Shown: positions 8,982 to 18,010, numbered from the stretch's first letter. The stretch is 64,000 nucleotides of DNA from an uncultured Eubacteriales bacterium (GCA_902492505.1 CABULU010000001.1:91546-155545), one strand, 5' to 3'. Notes: generated from the letters alone by a model not told the origin. Numbers and translations are program-made.

Positions 8982-10520
8982 ATGCGCTCTGAACAAAAAG
9001 GAAATGTAAAAAACAGCGTCGGCCGCGTAGCGCTGGCTGCGCTTGCAATTATCGCGCAGGTTGTTTGGCTTGTTTATCTTATTGTAAAGCTGAACAAATA
9101 TTCGACTGTTATTTCTCTGTGCAGTAGTCTTATTGCGCTGTTGCTGGTGCTTAAGATTTACAGTAAACGCACAAATTCTGCCTTTAAAACGCTTTGGATA
9201 ATTCTTATTCTGGTATTTCCCGTTATGGGAATAAGCTTTTATTTTCTTTTCGGCAACAAACATGCAACGGCATATATCCGCCGCAAGTTTTCAGCGCTTC
9301 ACTGTGCGCTGTTTTCGGGACTCTGTGACGACGGCGGGGTGCTTGAGGAGCTGTCGCGGCGCGATTATTATACCGCAAATCAGTTTCGGTATCTGTCGGA
9401 CAGGGAGAGCTTTCCCGTCTATAACGGAACCGCCGTTAGGTTTTTCTCTCAGGCTGCCGATGGCTTTGAGGCACAGCTTTGCGATATTGCACGTGCAAAA
9501 GAGTATATTTTCATGGAATATCACGCCGTTGAGGATATGGAGTCATTTTCAAGGCTTTTTGAGCTTTTGGCTCAAAAGGCGGCAGACGGAGTTGAGGTCA
9601 GGCTGCTGTATGACGATGTCGGCAGTATCGGTTTTGTAAATTTCGGATTTGTCAAAAAAATGCGACAGAGCGGAATCAGCTGTAAGGTGTTCAATCCCGT
9701 GCTGCCGGTGCTTCAGATATTCATGAACAACCGGGACCACAGGAAAATAACGGTTATAGACGGTAAGGTCGCATTTACCGGCGGCTATAATCTTGCGGAT
9801 GAATATTTTAATATCACTCATCCGTACGGCAGATGGAAGGATACGGGACTTCGGCTGGAGGGAAACGCGGTTGACAGCCTGCTTGCGATGTTTCTTGAAA
9901 TGTGGAACTGTACTGAAAAGCATGTCGAGCATTTTAAAAAGTATTTTCGGTCGCATACGTGTCATGTACAGGACGGATTTGTGCAGCCGTATGCCGACAG
10001 TCCGCTTGATAACAGCTGTGTGGGAGAGAATGTATACTTAAATCTTATAAAGAGCGCCGCTCATTATATTTATATAACGACGCCGTATCTTATAATCAGC
10101 GACGAGATGAACAGGGAGCTCACGCTTGCGGCGCAGCGCGGTGTTGATGTGCGTATAATCACGCCCGGCATTCCCGACAAAAAGCTGATTTACAGGGTGA
10201 CGCGCTCCTACTATCCCGCGCTTGCCGGGGCGGGGGTGCGCATTTTTGAATATACGCCGGGATTCATGCATGCAAAGCAGATGCTGACGGACGGGAAAAC
10301 TGCGGCAGTAGGGACGATAAATCTTGATTACAGAAGTCTGTATCATCATTTTGAAAACGGCGTTCTGATACACGGCTGTCAGGCTGTGAATGACATTCTT
10401 CGGGATTTTGAAGACACCTTTGCACAGTGCCGCGAGGTTACGGAGAAATACAGTCAGGAGAGGTTTGCCGTGACGCGCGGAATAGACTGTATACTGCGTC
10501 TTGCAGCGCCTCTTTTGTAA
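8982..10520 (+). CDS. cls: Cardiolipin synthase (phospholipase D family)
   Basis: 512 residues. It joins two phosphatidylglycerol molecules into cardiolipin in the membrane. Two N-terminal membrane segments (about 10-60) are followed by two PLD catalytic HKD motifs: HRKITVIDGKVAFTGG in the first half and HAKQMLTDGKTAAVGT in the second. Length and layout match bacterial ClsA. A longer in-frame start at 8940 is possible, but the ATG at 8982 begins the natural basic N-terminus (MRSEQKGNVKN) and has GGGGA upstream. It lies directly after the HsdS remnant, with no visible promoter of its own in the 60-base gap, and birA follows 38 bases later. Confidence 0.93.
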   Translation: MRSEQKGNVKNSVGRVALAALAIIAQVVWLVYLIVKLNKYSTVISLCSSLIALLLVLKIYSKRTNSAFKTLWIILILVFPVMGISFYFLFGNKHATAYIRRKFSALHCALFSGLCDDGGVLEELSRRDYYTANQFRYLSDRESFPVYNGTAVRFFSQAADGFEAQLCDIARAKEYIFMEYHAVEDMESFSRLFELLAQKAADGVEVRLLYDDVGSIGFVNFGFVKKMRQSGISCKVFNPVLPVLQIFMNNRDHRKITVIDGKVAFTGGYNLADEYFNITHPYGRWKDTGLRLEGNAVDSLLAMFLEMWNCTEKHVEHFKKYFRSHTCHVQDGFVQPYADSPLDNSCVGENVYLNLIKSAAHYIYITTPYLIISDEMNRELTLAAQRGVDVRIITPGIPDKKLIYRVTRSYYPALAGAGVRIFEYTPGFMHAKQMLTDGKTAAVGTINLDYRSLYHHFENGVLIHGCQAVNDILRDFEDTFAQCREVTEKYSQERFAVTRGIDCILRLAAPLL

Positions 10521-10558
10521 GGTGCAGTATTTATAGAAAACGGAGGATTGGTAAATTT

Positions 10559-11515
10559 ATGTCAGTCAGATCGACGGTGCTTGAGATACTGGAGCAAAAC
10601 CGTGAAAGTGATATTTCCGGCGAGCTTATGGCGGAAAAGACGGGCGTATCCCGCAATTCTGTCTGGAAGGCGATAAATGCGCTGCGTGCAGAAGGGTACG
10701 ATATTCTTTCCGCTACGAATAAGGGATATCGCATAGCGTCGGACTGTGATATAATATCAGCCGAGGGCGTCGGCGTCAATATGCAGTCAAAAATTCCTGT
10801 TTTTATTTACAAAACGACCGATTCCACAAATGTTCGCGCAAAGCAGTACCTTGCCGAAAATGAGTGCGAACGCGCTGTTTTTGCGGCTGAGGAGCAGACG
10901 GCAGGGCGCGGCAGGCTGGGACGCTCGTTTTATTCTCCCTACGGGAAGGGAGTGTATATGAGTTATGTATTTTCTCCCAATACCGAGGTCGCAAATGCGG
11001 TATCGGTGACTGCGGCTGCTTCTGTTGCGGTAGTGCGCGCGATTGAAAAGCTGCTGGGCGTGCATGCAATGATTAAGTGGGTAAATGATATTTATCTTGA
11101 CAATAAAAAGTTGTGCGGAATACTTACGGAGGCCGTGTCCAATTATGAAACAGGAATTGTATCGCACGTTGTCATCGGAATCGGCATTAACTTTTCAACG
11201 GACTTTTTTCCGAATGACATAGCCAAAACCGCCTGTTCGCTGAATGTCGGGGGCGGTGTTACCCGGAATATGCTTATCGCTCAGATTTCCGATAACCTGA
11301 CGCAGATGACGCAGGACTTGGAGGACAGATCATATTTTGAAACTTATCGTGAGCGTATGCTTGTGCTGGGGCGGGATATAACGTATTACGCCGACGGCAA
11401 GGCCCATGTAGCTCACGCAGTGGATGTTGACGCCGGCGGCGGGCTTGTCGTCTGTGATGACAACGGTAATGAGAAAATACTGCGCTCTGGAGAAATCACC
11501 GTGCGGCTGTGCTGA
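10559..11515 (+). CDS. birA: Bifunctional biotin-protein ligase / biotin operon repressor
   Basis: 318 residues. It activates biotin with ATP and attaches it to carrier proteins; the N-terminal winged helix (about 1-60: SGELMAEKTGVSRNSVWKAI) lets such proteins repress biotin genes. The ligase core shows EEQTAGRGRLGRSFYSP (biotinyl-AMP loop), KWVNDIYLDNKKLCGILTE and VVIGIGIN; the C-terminal SH3-like domain ends the protein. The ATG at 10559 has CGGAGG 12 bases upstream; the longer upstream frame is not plausible coding. The decarboxylase biotin carrier at 20936-21373 is an obvious substrate. Confidence 0.95.
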   Translation: MSVRSTVLEILEQNRESDISGELMAEKTGVSRNSVWKAINALRAEGYDILSATNKGYRIASDCDIISAEGVGVNMQSKIPVFIYKTTDSTNVRAKQYLAENECERAVFAAEEQTAGRGRLGRSFYSPYGKGVYMSYVFSPNTEVANAVSVTAAASVAVVRAIEKLLGVHAMIKWVNDIYLDNKKLCGILTEAVSNYETGIVSHVVIGIGINFSTDFFPNDIAKTACSLNVGGGVTRNMLIAQISDNLTQMTQDLEDRSYFETYRERMLVLGRDITYYADGKAHVAHAVDVDAGGGLVVCDDNGNEKILRSGEITVRLC

Positions 11516-11641
11516 AAAACTGCACAAAATCCCGAAAAGTTTTATGTCGGATTTGCTGAATTTAAAATTTCTTTGTGAAAAATGCAGCGTTTTGCTCTTC
11601 TCATGTGTAATATATGTAAAATTATAAAGGGAGGAAAATAA

Positions 11642-12160
11642 ATGGAACGCACTGTGAGACAACTGATTCTATTTCTTCTGGCAGCCTTTGCGGTGCTTGC
11701 GCTTTATTCATGTAAGAGCGGCGGGGTTACGGCAGCTGATGAGGGCAGGGGTTTGCCGACGGCCGCAAAAAGTACCGAAAATACGCATGAGCATACGCCG
11801 TTTGACGGAAATAATGTTATTGAACACGTGCAGGAGGGCTACTGCGGCAATACCTATACGACGGTTGAATATAAGCCGGACGTTGAAATGCTATGGAAAA
11901 GGTCGTTTATGAGCACAAATTCGATAGCGATTACCGACATGCTGCGGTATCTTGATTATAAAGATGAAATCTGCGAATGTGAGCCGGAGTACCGTGTTTA
12001 TACGGAGGGCGGCTGTATTTACGGTGTGAGCTTAAAGCACGGCTTTGTCCGTTCGGATACCGCACAGGTTAATCTGACAGAAGAGCAGCTTGCAAAGCTT
12101 TCAAAGATTATGGACGCTATCGGCAATATGACTGACGATACCGTTTTTGATGTAAACTGA
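11642..12160 (+). CDS. Hypothetical lipoprotein
   Basis: 172 residues with a clear lipoprotein signal: basic start, hydrophobic core, lipobox LYSC with the cysteine near residue 24. GGGAGG precedes the ATG. The mature part has no family I recognise; it contains paired cysteines (ICECEPEYRVYTEGGC), which could form disulphides or bind metal, and a polar N-terminal linker rich in His/Glu (TENTHEHTPF). It sits after birA and ends at a terminator, probably as its own unit. Location: outer face of the membrane. Confidence 0.75.
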   Translation: MERTVRQLILFLLAAFAVLALYSCKSGGVTAADEGRGLPTAAKSTENTHEHTPFDGNNVIEHVQEGYCGNTYTTVEYKPDVEMLWKRSFMSTNSIAITDMLRYLDYKDEICECEPEYRVYTEGGCIYGVSLKHGFVRSDTAQVNLTEEQLAKLSKIMDAIGNMTDDTVFDVN

Positions 12161-12163
12161 TAA

Positions 12164-12199
12164 AAAGCAATACCGCACAATTTGTGCGGTATTGCTTTC
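12164..12199. terminator. Bidirectional terminator between lipoprotein and SASP genes
   Basis: Long perfect stem AAAGCAATACCGCACAA / TTGTGCGGTATTGCTTT with no real loop beyond the central bases, located between convergent genes. Confidence 0.8.
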
Positions 12200-12255
12200 A
12201 TTTATACGCGGCGATAAAATATACCGCTTTATGCGTCGTTTTTAAAGAGTATGGC

Positions 12256-12438
12256 TTAGAGTGACTGCTCGCCTCTCTCGATAAGCTTCTTAACCATGTT
12301 ACCACCTACGGAACCGGCCTGAGCTGCAGTGATATTGCCATTGTAACCCTCTTTCAAATCGACACCGATTTCACGAGCTACTTCAAACTTCATTTTATCA
12401 AGAGCACTTTTGGCATTCTTTTTGATTTCGTTGTTCAT
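12256..12438 (-). CDS. Alpha/beta-type small acid-soluble spore protein (SASP)
   Basis: 60 residues with the family signature: a KFEVAREIGV segment containing the germination-protease (GPR) cleavage site, and GGNMVKKLIERGE at the C-terminus. These proteins coat spore DNA and protect it from damage; they are made in the forespore and degraded at germination. The ribosome site AGAGGAGGTG is very strong. A weak forespore-type promoter (CGTATT, 17 bases, CAAACTA, about 12500-12470 on the minus strand) is present, but sigma-G use is only inferred. This gene is the best evidence that the organism forms endospores. Confidence 0.95.
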   Translation of the reverse strand: MNNEIKKNAKSALDKMKFEVAREIGVDLKEGYNGNITAAQAGSVGGNMVKKLIERGEQSL

Positions 12439-12537
12439 TCGTTTTCACCTCCTCTTTCAGGTTTCAATAGTAGTTTGGGCGGTTAAACGAATTTAATACG
12501 ATGTAAAATATAGCGAAAAAAGAAAATTTCACCTGAG

Positions 12538-14559
12538 TCAGTCAAGGCTGTAAGCCTCAAACAGTTTTGTCACGTTAGAGAGTATTTCAGGATGGTTTTT
12601 CAGTCCGGGATCTTCAGTTAAAATTCTCTTTGCGCACTCGGATGCATGGCGCACGGTTTCGGTGTCTTCGGCAAGATCGGCGATGCGCATGCGCGGCAAA
12701 CCGTGCTGTTGAGAGCCGAAAAAATTACCTGGACCGCGCAGTGACAAATCTTTTTTTGCAATTTCAAAGCCGTCGGTCGTTTTTGCAAAAAAGATCAGGC
12801 GCTGCGCGGCGGTCTCGCTTTCACTGTCGTTTATCAGTACGCAGTATGACGCGCGGCTGCCGCGCCCTACCCTTCCTCTCAGCTGATGCAACTGAGAAAG
12901 ACCGAATCTGTCCGCTCCGTCAATGATCATAAGCGTTGCGTTGGGTACGTTTACGCCCACCTCTATTACGGTTGTTGATACCAGCACCTTTATTTTCCCG
13001 TCGTAAAACAGCTGCATGGCACGGTCCTTGTCCGCACTTTTCATCTTGCCGTAAACAAGCCCTACACTGTCTTTTCCGAATACGGCGGAAAGCTCATCCT
13101 TTTTTGTTTTGGCTGCGGTAAGATAAGTCTCGTTTTCCGCATCCTCCTCAACCGCCGGGCAGACATAGTATACCTGACCTCCGTCGTCAATATTCTTTTT
13201 AATAAATTTCATCAGCCGTGCGCTGTATGACGAGTTTACAAGATAGGTTTTTATTTGCTGTCGGCCGGCAGGCAGCGCGTCAATGACAGACAGATCAAGG
13301 TCACCCCACAGCATAAGCGCAAGTGTACGCGGTATGGGCGTGGCGCTCATAACGAGTATGTGCGCTCCCCTGCCCTTTTGCGCAAGCTCTGTTCGCTGCA
13401 TAACGCCGAAACGGTGTTGTTCGTCAGTGATTACAAGACCTAAATTTGCAAACGCCACGTCCTTTTGTAAAACGGCGTGTGTTCCGATTACAAGCTGAAT
13501 ATCTCCCCTTTTCAGCCTGATTTTGATTTCCCGTTTTTGTGATGCGCCGACTGAGGACGTGAGCAGCGCGCAGGTTATGCCCAGCGGCGCCATCATTTTT
13601 TCAAAATACCTGAAATGCTGGTTTGCAAGGACCTCGGTCGGCGCCATTACGGCAGCCTGAGCTCCCGCTCTGATTACGGCAAAGGCGCACTGACCGGCAA
13701 CAAGCGTTTTGCCCGAGCCGACGTCACCCTGTAAAAGTCGGTGCATAGAGTACCCGCTTTGTAAATCGCGGTAAATATCCTTCAGCGCACGGTTTTGTGC
13801 GTCTGTCGGCAAAAAGCCGTGAGCATTCAGAAATTCCTGTGGTATATTCTGCGGTATAACTGCGGCGGCGGGCGACCTGTCTCTGTTTTTCATTGTTTGC
13901 AGACCGAGACTGAAATATAACAGTTCCTCGAAAATCAGTCTGTATTTTGCGTCAAAAATATCGCTTGAATTTCGCGGCGCATGTATTTTTTTTATTGAAT
14001 TGTCAAGAGATATAAGCCCGTATTCCGAGATGATTTCAGGCGGAAGGGTTTCGGTAAAATATGTTCTGCTCAGAGCCTTGGCTACTGTTTTGCGCATAAA
14101 GCTCTGCGAAATGCCCGATGTCAGCGGATACACGGGCAGCAGTCTTCCGTTTTCGGGCAGATGTCGGTAATGCTCCGGGTTGTAAATAATCGGAGGTCCG
14201 TTCTGCGCAATTTTGCCGTAAAAAAGATACCGCCCACCGGGTTTTAGACTGTTTTTTATAAATTTATTATTAAAATAGGAAAGGTTTGTCGCGCCGCTTT
14301 CATCAGAAACGGGCACAATTGTTAAAAGCCTGCCGCCGCTCAGCCTCTTTTCGGTAATGACGCCGCATACTTTAGCGTACATCGTTACTTTTTCGCCGCG
14401 GTGTGAGCCGGCGTCTGCAATATCAATTATATTGCCAAGGTCGTCATACCTGCGCGGATACAGTCTTAAAAGCTCGGAAACGGTATGTATTTTCAGCTTT
14501 TCAAAATATTTTGCGCGCGCGTCGCCTACGCCCGGCAGTGACTTTATGCTTTCATCCAT
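12538..14559 (-). CDS. recG: ATP-dependent DNA helicase RecG
   Basis: 673 residues. It remodels stalled replication forks and branch-migrates recombination intermediates. An N-terminal wedge/OB domain (about 1-190, with the helix-hairpin-helix-like SLPGVGDARAKYFEKL) precedes the superfamily 2 motor: Walker A GDVGSGKT, motif Ia APTEVLANQH, DEQH box (ITDEQHRFG), motif III MSATPIPRT, motif V STTVIEVGVNVPNA, motif VI QLHQLRGRVGRG and the TRG end. Length is normal. AAGAGG precedes the ATG. SASP follows about 100 bases downstream on the same strand, but probably has its own sporulation promoter. Confidence 0.96.
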   Translation of the reverse strand: MDESIKSLPGVGDARAKYFEKLKIHTVSELLRLYPRRYDDLGNIIDIADAGSHRGEKVTMYAKVCGVITEKRLSGGRLLTIVPVSDESGATNLSYFNNKFIKNSLKPGGRYLFYGKIAQNGPPIIYNPEHYRHLPENGRLLPVYPLTSGISQSFMRKTVAKALSRTYFTETLPPEIISEYGLISLDNSIKKIHAPRNSSDIFDAKYRLIFEELLYFSLGLQTMKNRDRSPAAAVIPQNIPQEFLNAHGFLPTDAQNRALKDIYRDLQSGYSMHRLLQGDVGSGKTLVAGQCAFAVIRAGAQAAVMAPTEVLANQHFRYFEKMMAPLGITCALLTSSVGASQKREIKIRLKRGDIQLVIGTHAVLQKDVAFANLGLVITDEQHRFGVMQRTELAQKGRGAHILVMSATPIPRTLALMLWGDLDLSVIDALPAGRQQIKTYLVNSSYSARLMKFIKKNIDDGGQVYYVCPAVEEDAENETYLTAAKTKKDELSAVFGKDSVGLVYGKMKSADKDRAMQLFYDGKIKVLVSTTVIEVGVNVPNATLMIIDGADRFGLSQLHQLRGRVGRGSRASYCVLINDSESETAAQRLIFFAKTTDGFEIAKKDLSLRGPGNFFGSQQHGLPRMRIADLAEDTETVRHASECAKRILTEDPGLKNHPEILSNVTKLFEAYSLD

Positions 14560-14580
14560 AGTTTTTACCTCTTGCTACAT

Positions 14581-14609
14581 ATTATATATAAACAAAGATA
14601 AAATTTCAA
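14581..14609 (-). promoter_or_regulatory. Promoter for recG
   Basis: Minus-strand TTGAAA (14609-14604), 17-base spacer, TATAAT (14586-14581). Confidence 0.65.
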
Positions 14610-14616
14610 TAAAGCA

Positions 14617-14645
14617 TTGAATTTCAGTTTGAATTAAAATAAAAT
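14617..14645 (+). promoter_or_regulatory. Promoter for the SDR gene
   Basis: TTGAAT at 14617-14622, 17-base spacer, TAAAAT at 14640-14645. It is divergent from, and partly adjacent to, the recG promoter. Confidence 0.55.
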
Positions 14646-14677
14646 AGATGTGTAAAAATAAAAAGGACGGATTAAAT

Positions 14678-15388
14678 ATGCTGACTTTGATAACGGGCGG
14701 TTCGGGTGCAATCGGTTCAATGTGTGCCTATGAGGCGGCGCGGTTAAATTATGATATTGTTTTAGGGTATAATTCCGATGAAGAGTCAGCCCTCGGCGTT
14801 AAGAGCATGCTGTCTGATTTTCCGGTGAAGATTGTGCCGGTACATGCGGATATACAAACGCGTGAGGGCAGACAGGCTCTTGCAGACGCGGCGGAGGATA
14901 TGGGCGGAACCGATGTTCTTGTCAATAATGCGGGTGCCGCTAAAATCAGTGCTTTTCTTGACACGAAGGAAGCCGATACACATAGACTTATATCCTTAAA
15001 TCTTTCCGCTCATATCGATTTAACAAGACTGATTATTCCCCAGATGCTGCGGCGGCGCACCGGTGCAGTTGTCAATGTGTCGTCCGTCTGGGGCGTTACC
15101 GGTGCGTCGTGCGAGGTGCTGTACAGCAGTGCCAAGGCAGGAATGATAGGTTTTACCAAATCCCTTGCAAAGGAGCTTGCGCCGGACAAAATAACGGTCA
15201 ACTGCGTTGCTCCGGGGTGCATACGGTCAAAAATGCTGAACGGACTTTGCGAGGCGGATTTGTGCGAGAAAATTCCGCTCGGCAGACTGGGCGACGGGCT
15301 GGAGGTGGCACGTGCGGTGTTTTTCCTTGCACGGCACGGATATATTACGGGTCAGACGCTGTCGGTGGACGGCGGTATGGCTATATAG
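14678..15388 (+). CDS. Short-chain dehydrogenase/reductase, FabG-like
   Basis: 236 residues of a classical SDR: nucleotide site TGGSGAIG near the N-terminus, NNAG in the middle, catalytic Ser (NVSSVWG) and Tyr-x3-Lys (YSSAKAG), and the usual C-terminal GQTLSVDGG. It is the shape of 3-oxoacyl-ACP reductase, but there are no fatty-acid genes nearby, so the substrate is unknown. The in-frame ATG at 14648 is less likely than the one at 14678, which has AAAGGACGG upstream and begins directly with the beta strand LTLITGG. It is monocistronic between a promoter and a terminator. Confidence 0.88.
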   Translation: MLTLITGGSGAIGSMCAYEAARLNYDIVLGYNSDEESALGVKSMLSDFPVKIVPVHADIQTREGRQALADAAEDMGGTDVLVNNAGAAKISAFLDTKEADTHRLISLNLSAHIDLTRLIIPQMLRRRTGAVVNVSSVWGVTGASCEVLYSSAKAGMIGFTKSLAKELAPDKITVNCVAPGCIRSKMLNGLCEADLCEKIPLGRLGDGLEVARAVFFLARHGYITGQTLSVDGGMAI

Positions 15389-15397
15389 CGTGGGTAT

Positions 15398-15426
15398 TTG
15401 TCCGCACAAAGGTGCGGACAATTTTT
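15398..15426 (+). terminator. Terminator after the SDR gene
   Basis: TTGTCCGCAC-aaag-GTGCGGACAA followed by TTTTT, starting 10 bases after the stop. Confidence 0.85.
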
Positions 15427-15520
15427 ATGTCAAATTTACTAATAGTAAAAGCGATATCAGGTATTTCAGACTTATATTTTGGCTAATTTCTATAAAAAAT
15501 ATCAAAAATATATAACTGTA

Positions 15521-15549
15521 TTGCATTTGAAATGATTTCGGAATATAAT
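15521..15549 (+). promoter_or_regulatory. Promoter for the secreted peptidase gene
   Basis: TTGCAT at 15521-15526, 17-base spacer, TATAAT at 15544-15549. It leaves a leader of about 135 bases before the start codon at 15693. Confidence 0.6.
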
Positions 15550-15572
15550 ATAATTAATAAATGGTTATTATT

Positions 15573-15640
15573 GGGAGGAGGTTACTGTGATGAAATATGT
15601 TTAAAGAAGTCAAATTTTTCGCGTATCTTAGAATTTGACT
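15573..15640 (+). promoter_or_regulatory. Leader with strong SD, four-codon mini-ORF and hairpin
   Basis: GGGAGGAGG (15573-15581) precedes ATG AAA TAT GTT TAA (15590-15604). Three bases later comes a perfect inverted repeat, AGTCAAATT (15608-15616) / AATTTGACT (15632-15640). Together they occupy the leader of the peptidase gene. It may be a translated regulatory leader or the scar of a broken gene. The rest of 15427-15692 shows only the promoter and AT-rich sequence. Confidence 0.4.
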
Positions 15641-15692
15641 GATGGTAATTTTGATTAATTTAAATGGCTATGTTAGGAGAAAGGATACCGAA

Positions 15693-16949
15693 ATGAAAAA
15701 AATGAATAGATTGAAAAAACTGATATCAATAATATGTATTATTTCGCTCGCTTTATCATTATTTACGGCATATGCAGCTGATATTTCATCTGATAGTCTG
15801 ACAGAGATACGGATTAGCAGCGGCAAAGTGTTTAGATTTACACCGCAGGAAATGTGTAATATTGTGAGTGTTTCAGCAGAAGAGGCTAAAGAAATTGCCG
15901 AGTTATTTGTTTGCGACGCTGCGAAGACGCCGGAAATTGATTGGGATGAGAATACAAAGGTTGTCAATGTAATTCCTATGTATGATCAAACAGATACAGA
16001 TACGGTTACTGCATATACGGTAAAACTAAATAAAGGGTATGTTGTAGTATCCGCATTTTTGGATGCAAAGTCACTAATACCCGAATGGTCCGATAAAGCT
16101 GAGCCTTTGTATACAGAGCTTGATTTAAGCGACAATGACAAGATTGTTTATTTGGGTAATTATGAGTATTATCTCGATGAGGGTGATGGTAAAGTAACGG
16201 GACTGTCCGGAGAACAGATCGAAAAAAACAACCTTGTTAATTATGTGGATGACAATCGTAATATAAGTAATATACCGGAATCGGCTTATTTGGAGTATGA
16301 TTATAATAATGTATCTGTATGCTCTGAAATTGTTGATCCCATAGGTCACGCAAATGCAAATTACGGCGGACCGTTTAGCTATACACGCCGCATAGATTAC
16401 TGGACAAATTATATGGATTATTATACAACGGAATTCGGTAATAGAAATCAATATACAAATCATTGCGGACCGACTGCCATTACGAATTTGATTGCAGCGT
16501 TTCGCAATCGTTATCCTGCAGGTGCTGCGGGTATTCCAAATGATAATGATACACTGTTTCTTACCATAGCAGATAAGGGCATATTAAACAATTTTTTCAG
16601 TAATACTGACGGTACGCCTAATAACAGAGCATATTATTATATAGATTATATTTTTGATATGTACGGAATAACTCCATATCAGATGTATGAGATTCCAAGT
16701 AACGCCGATGATATTGATGAATATGAATTCCCCATGGGTTATAACGCTATATTTTATATGTCTTTAAAAAAAGAAAGTACATACGGAGCGCATGCTGTTA
16801 TCGCATACGGGCTCTCAGAAATGGAAAATCAGGCAACAGGGGCGCAAAAAGCATATTTTCACATAGCTGACGGCTGGAGTGAGTCCCCGCGTTATATAGA
16901 ACTAAATTCTGATATTGCCTGTGCTGTGGGTATACAATTTTATTATTGA
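15693..16949 (+). CDS. Secreted papain-like cysteine peptidase (C10/C39-like) with propeptide
   Basis: 418 residues from the ATG at 15693 (AGGAGAAAGG upstream). A Sec signal peptide ends near AYAADIS. Residues about 45-150 look like the inhibitory propeptide of streptopain-type enzymes (SAEEAKEIAELFV, GYVVVSAFLDAKSLIPEWS). The candidate nucleophile is Cys258 in TNHCGPTAITNL and the candidate base is His367 in GAHAVIAYG; HIADGW follows and may supply the third residue. Overall family is inferred from this order and not from a clear full match. The SLH gene follows 15 bases downstream, so the two may be co-expressed and act together at the cell surface. Confidence 0.6.
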   Translation: MKKMNRLKKLISIICIISLALSLFTAYAADISSDSLTEIRISSGKVFRFTPQEMCNIVSVSAEEAKEIAELFVCDAAKTPEIDWDENTKVVNVIPMYDQTDTDTVTAYTVKLNKGYVVVSAFLDAKSLIPEWSDKAEPLYTELDLSDNDKIVYLGNYEYYLDEGDGKVTGLSGEQIEKNNLVNYVDDNRNISNIPESAYLEYDYNNVSVCSEIVDPIGHANANYGGPFSYTRRIDYWTNYMDYYTTEFGNRNQYTNHCGPTAITNLIAAFRNRYPAGAAGIPNDNDTLFLTIADKGILNNFFSNTDGTPNNRAYYYIDYIFDMYGITPYQMYEIPSNADDIDEYEFPMGYNAIFYMSLKKESTYGAHAVIAYGLSEMENQATGAQKAYFHIADGWSESPRYIELNSDIACAVGIQFYY

Positions 16950-16964
16950 CGGCAGGTGATTTAA

Positions 16965-17945
16965 TTGAAATATTTAAAATGTGTGTTCTGTTGCATTCTG
17001 GCGGTTATTATGATGCAGTCTTCGCTTGTATATGCAAATGAGCCGTCCGAAAATCCGTACATGGATATAAGCAGTGACAAGTGGTACTATGAGGAGGTAA
17101 TAAAAGCGTATGAGCTTGGCATCATGAACGGCGTGCCATACAAGCGCTTTGAGCCTGAGCTTCCCATGACGAGGGAAATGTTTGTCACCGCGCTTGAAAG
17201 AATGACAGAGGTATCCTGCAAATATTCTAACAGCTTGCCTTTTGACGATATTAAAAGCGAAAAAAGATGGTATTCATATGCCTTACTTTGGGCGTATGAC
17301 ATGGATATAGTTCGCGGAGTTGATAAAAATACCTTTGGTCTCGGTCAGTATGTTACCCGTCAGCAAATAGCGGCGTTTATTTACAGGTATCTCAATAACA
17401 AATTTATTTTGATTTCCGTGCCGCAGGCAGAAAATCCCGTGCCGGAGTTTACGGATACTCCGTCAAAGTATGCAATCGAGGCTGTCAATGCCCTTCGTCT
17501 TTGCGGTATTTTGAAGGGCGTGGGAAATGACAAATTTGCACCGCATGCCGCCGTGACGCGCGCAGAGGCCGCAGCGATTTTGTGCAGATTGTACGAAGCG
17601 GTTCAAAACGCCTCGTATAGGTTTAATCTTGACCCCGACAGATATGTTAAGATAGAGGTAGTAGCACAGGTTGCGGATGAAAACGGGAAAATACCGAAGA
17701 TAAGAGCGATTACCGATAAGGCGGACGTTGTGCGTGCGGTAGAATACATAAATAAAATCGAGTTTACGTCTTCCTTCGCTGTTGAGCCGGCTGCCGGATG
17801 GACCTGTTTAATAAGGTTTTATGACAGCAGTCATAGCTCAAGTATTTTCGGTATTTCAAAGACAAATGATTCCGGGATTAAGCACAATAACCGGTTTTAC
17901 GTGACGGATAAATTTAAACCTTTCTGGGACTTCATAGACGGTTAG
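16965..17945 (+). CDS. SLH-domain surface protein
   Basis: 326 residues from a TTG start, preceded by GGCAGGTG. A signal peptide (KCVFCCILAVIMMQSSLVYA) is followed by three S-layer homology repeats filling residues about 25-215 (MDISSDKWYYEEVIKAYELG, FDDIKSEKRWYSYALLWAYD, FTDTPSKYAIEAVNALRLCG), each with the typical ITRAE/VTR-like ends. The remaining 110 residues are a small beta-rich domain of unknown role (VEPAAGWTCLIRFYDSS). SLH repeats bind pyruvylated wall polysaccharide, so the protein is held on the wall. It lies 15 bases after the peptidase gene and probably shares its transcript. Confidence 0.85.
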   Translation: MKYLKCVFCCILAVIMMQSSLVYANEPSENPYMDISSDKWYYEEVIKAYELGIMNGVPYKRFEPELPMTREMFVTALERMTEVSCKYSNSLPFDDIKSEKRWYSYALLWAYDMDIVRGVDKNTFGLGQYVTRQQIAAFIYRYLNNKFILISVPQAENPVPEFTDTPSKYAIEAVNALRLCGILKGVGNDKFAPHAAVTRAEAAAILCRLYEAVQNASYRFNLDPDRYVKIEVVAQVADENGKIPKIRAITDKADVVRAVEYINKIEFTSSFAVEPAAGWTCLIRFYDSSHSSSIFGISKTNDSGIKHNNRFYVTDKFKPFWDFIDG

Positions 17946-17975
17946 CAGTAAAATCTCTGATGATATTTTAGCGGT

Positions 17976-18010
17976 AAATTGTCCATACTTTAAGTATGGA
18001 CAATTTTTTT
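17976..18010 (+). terminator. Terminator whose stem contains the next gene's start codon
   Basis: AAATTGTCCATAC-tttaa-GTATGGACAATTT followed by a T-run to 18010. The ATG of the MFS gene (17996-17998) lies within the right arm. Confidence 0.85.
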
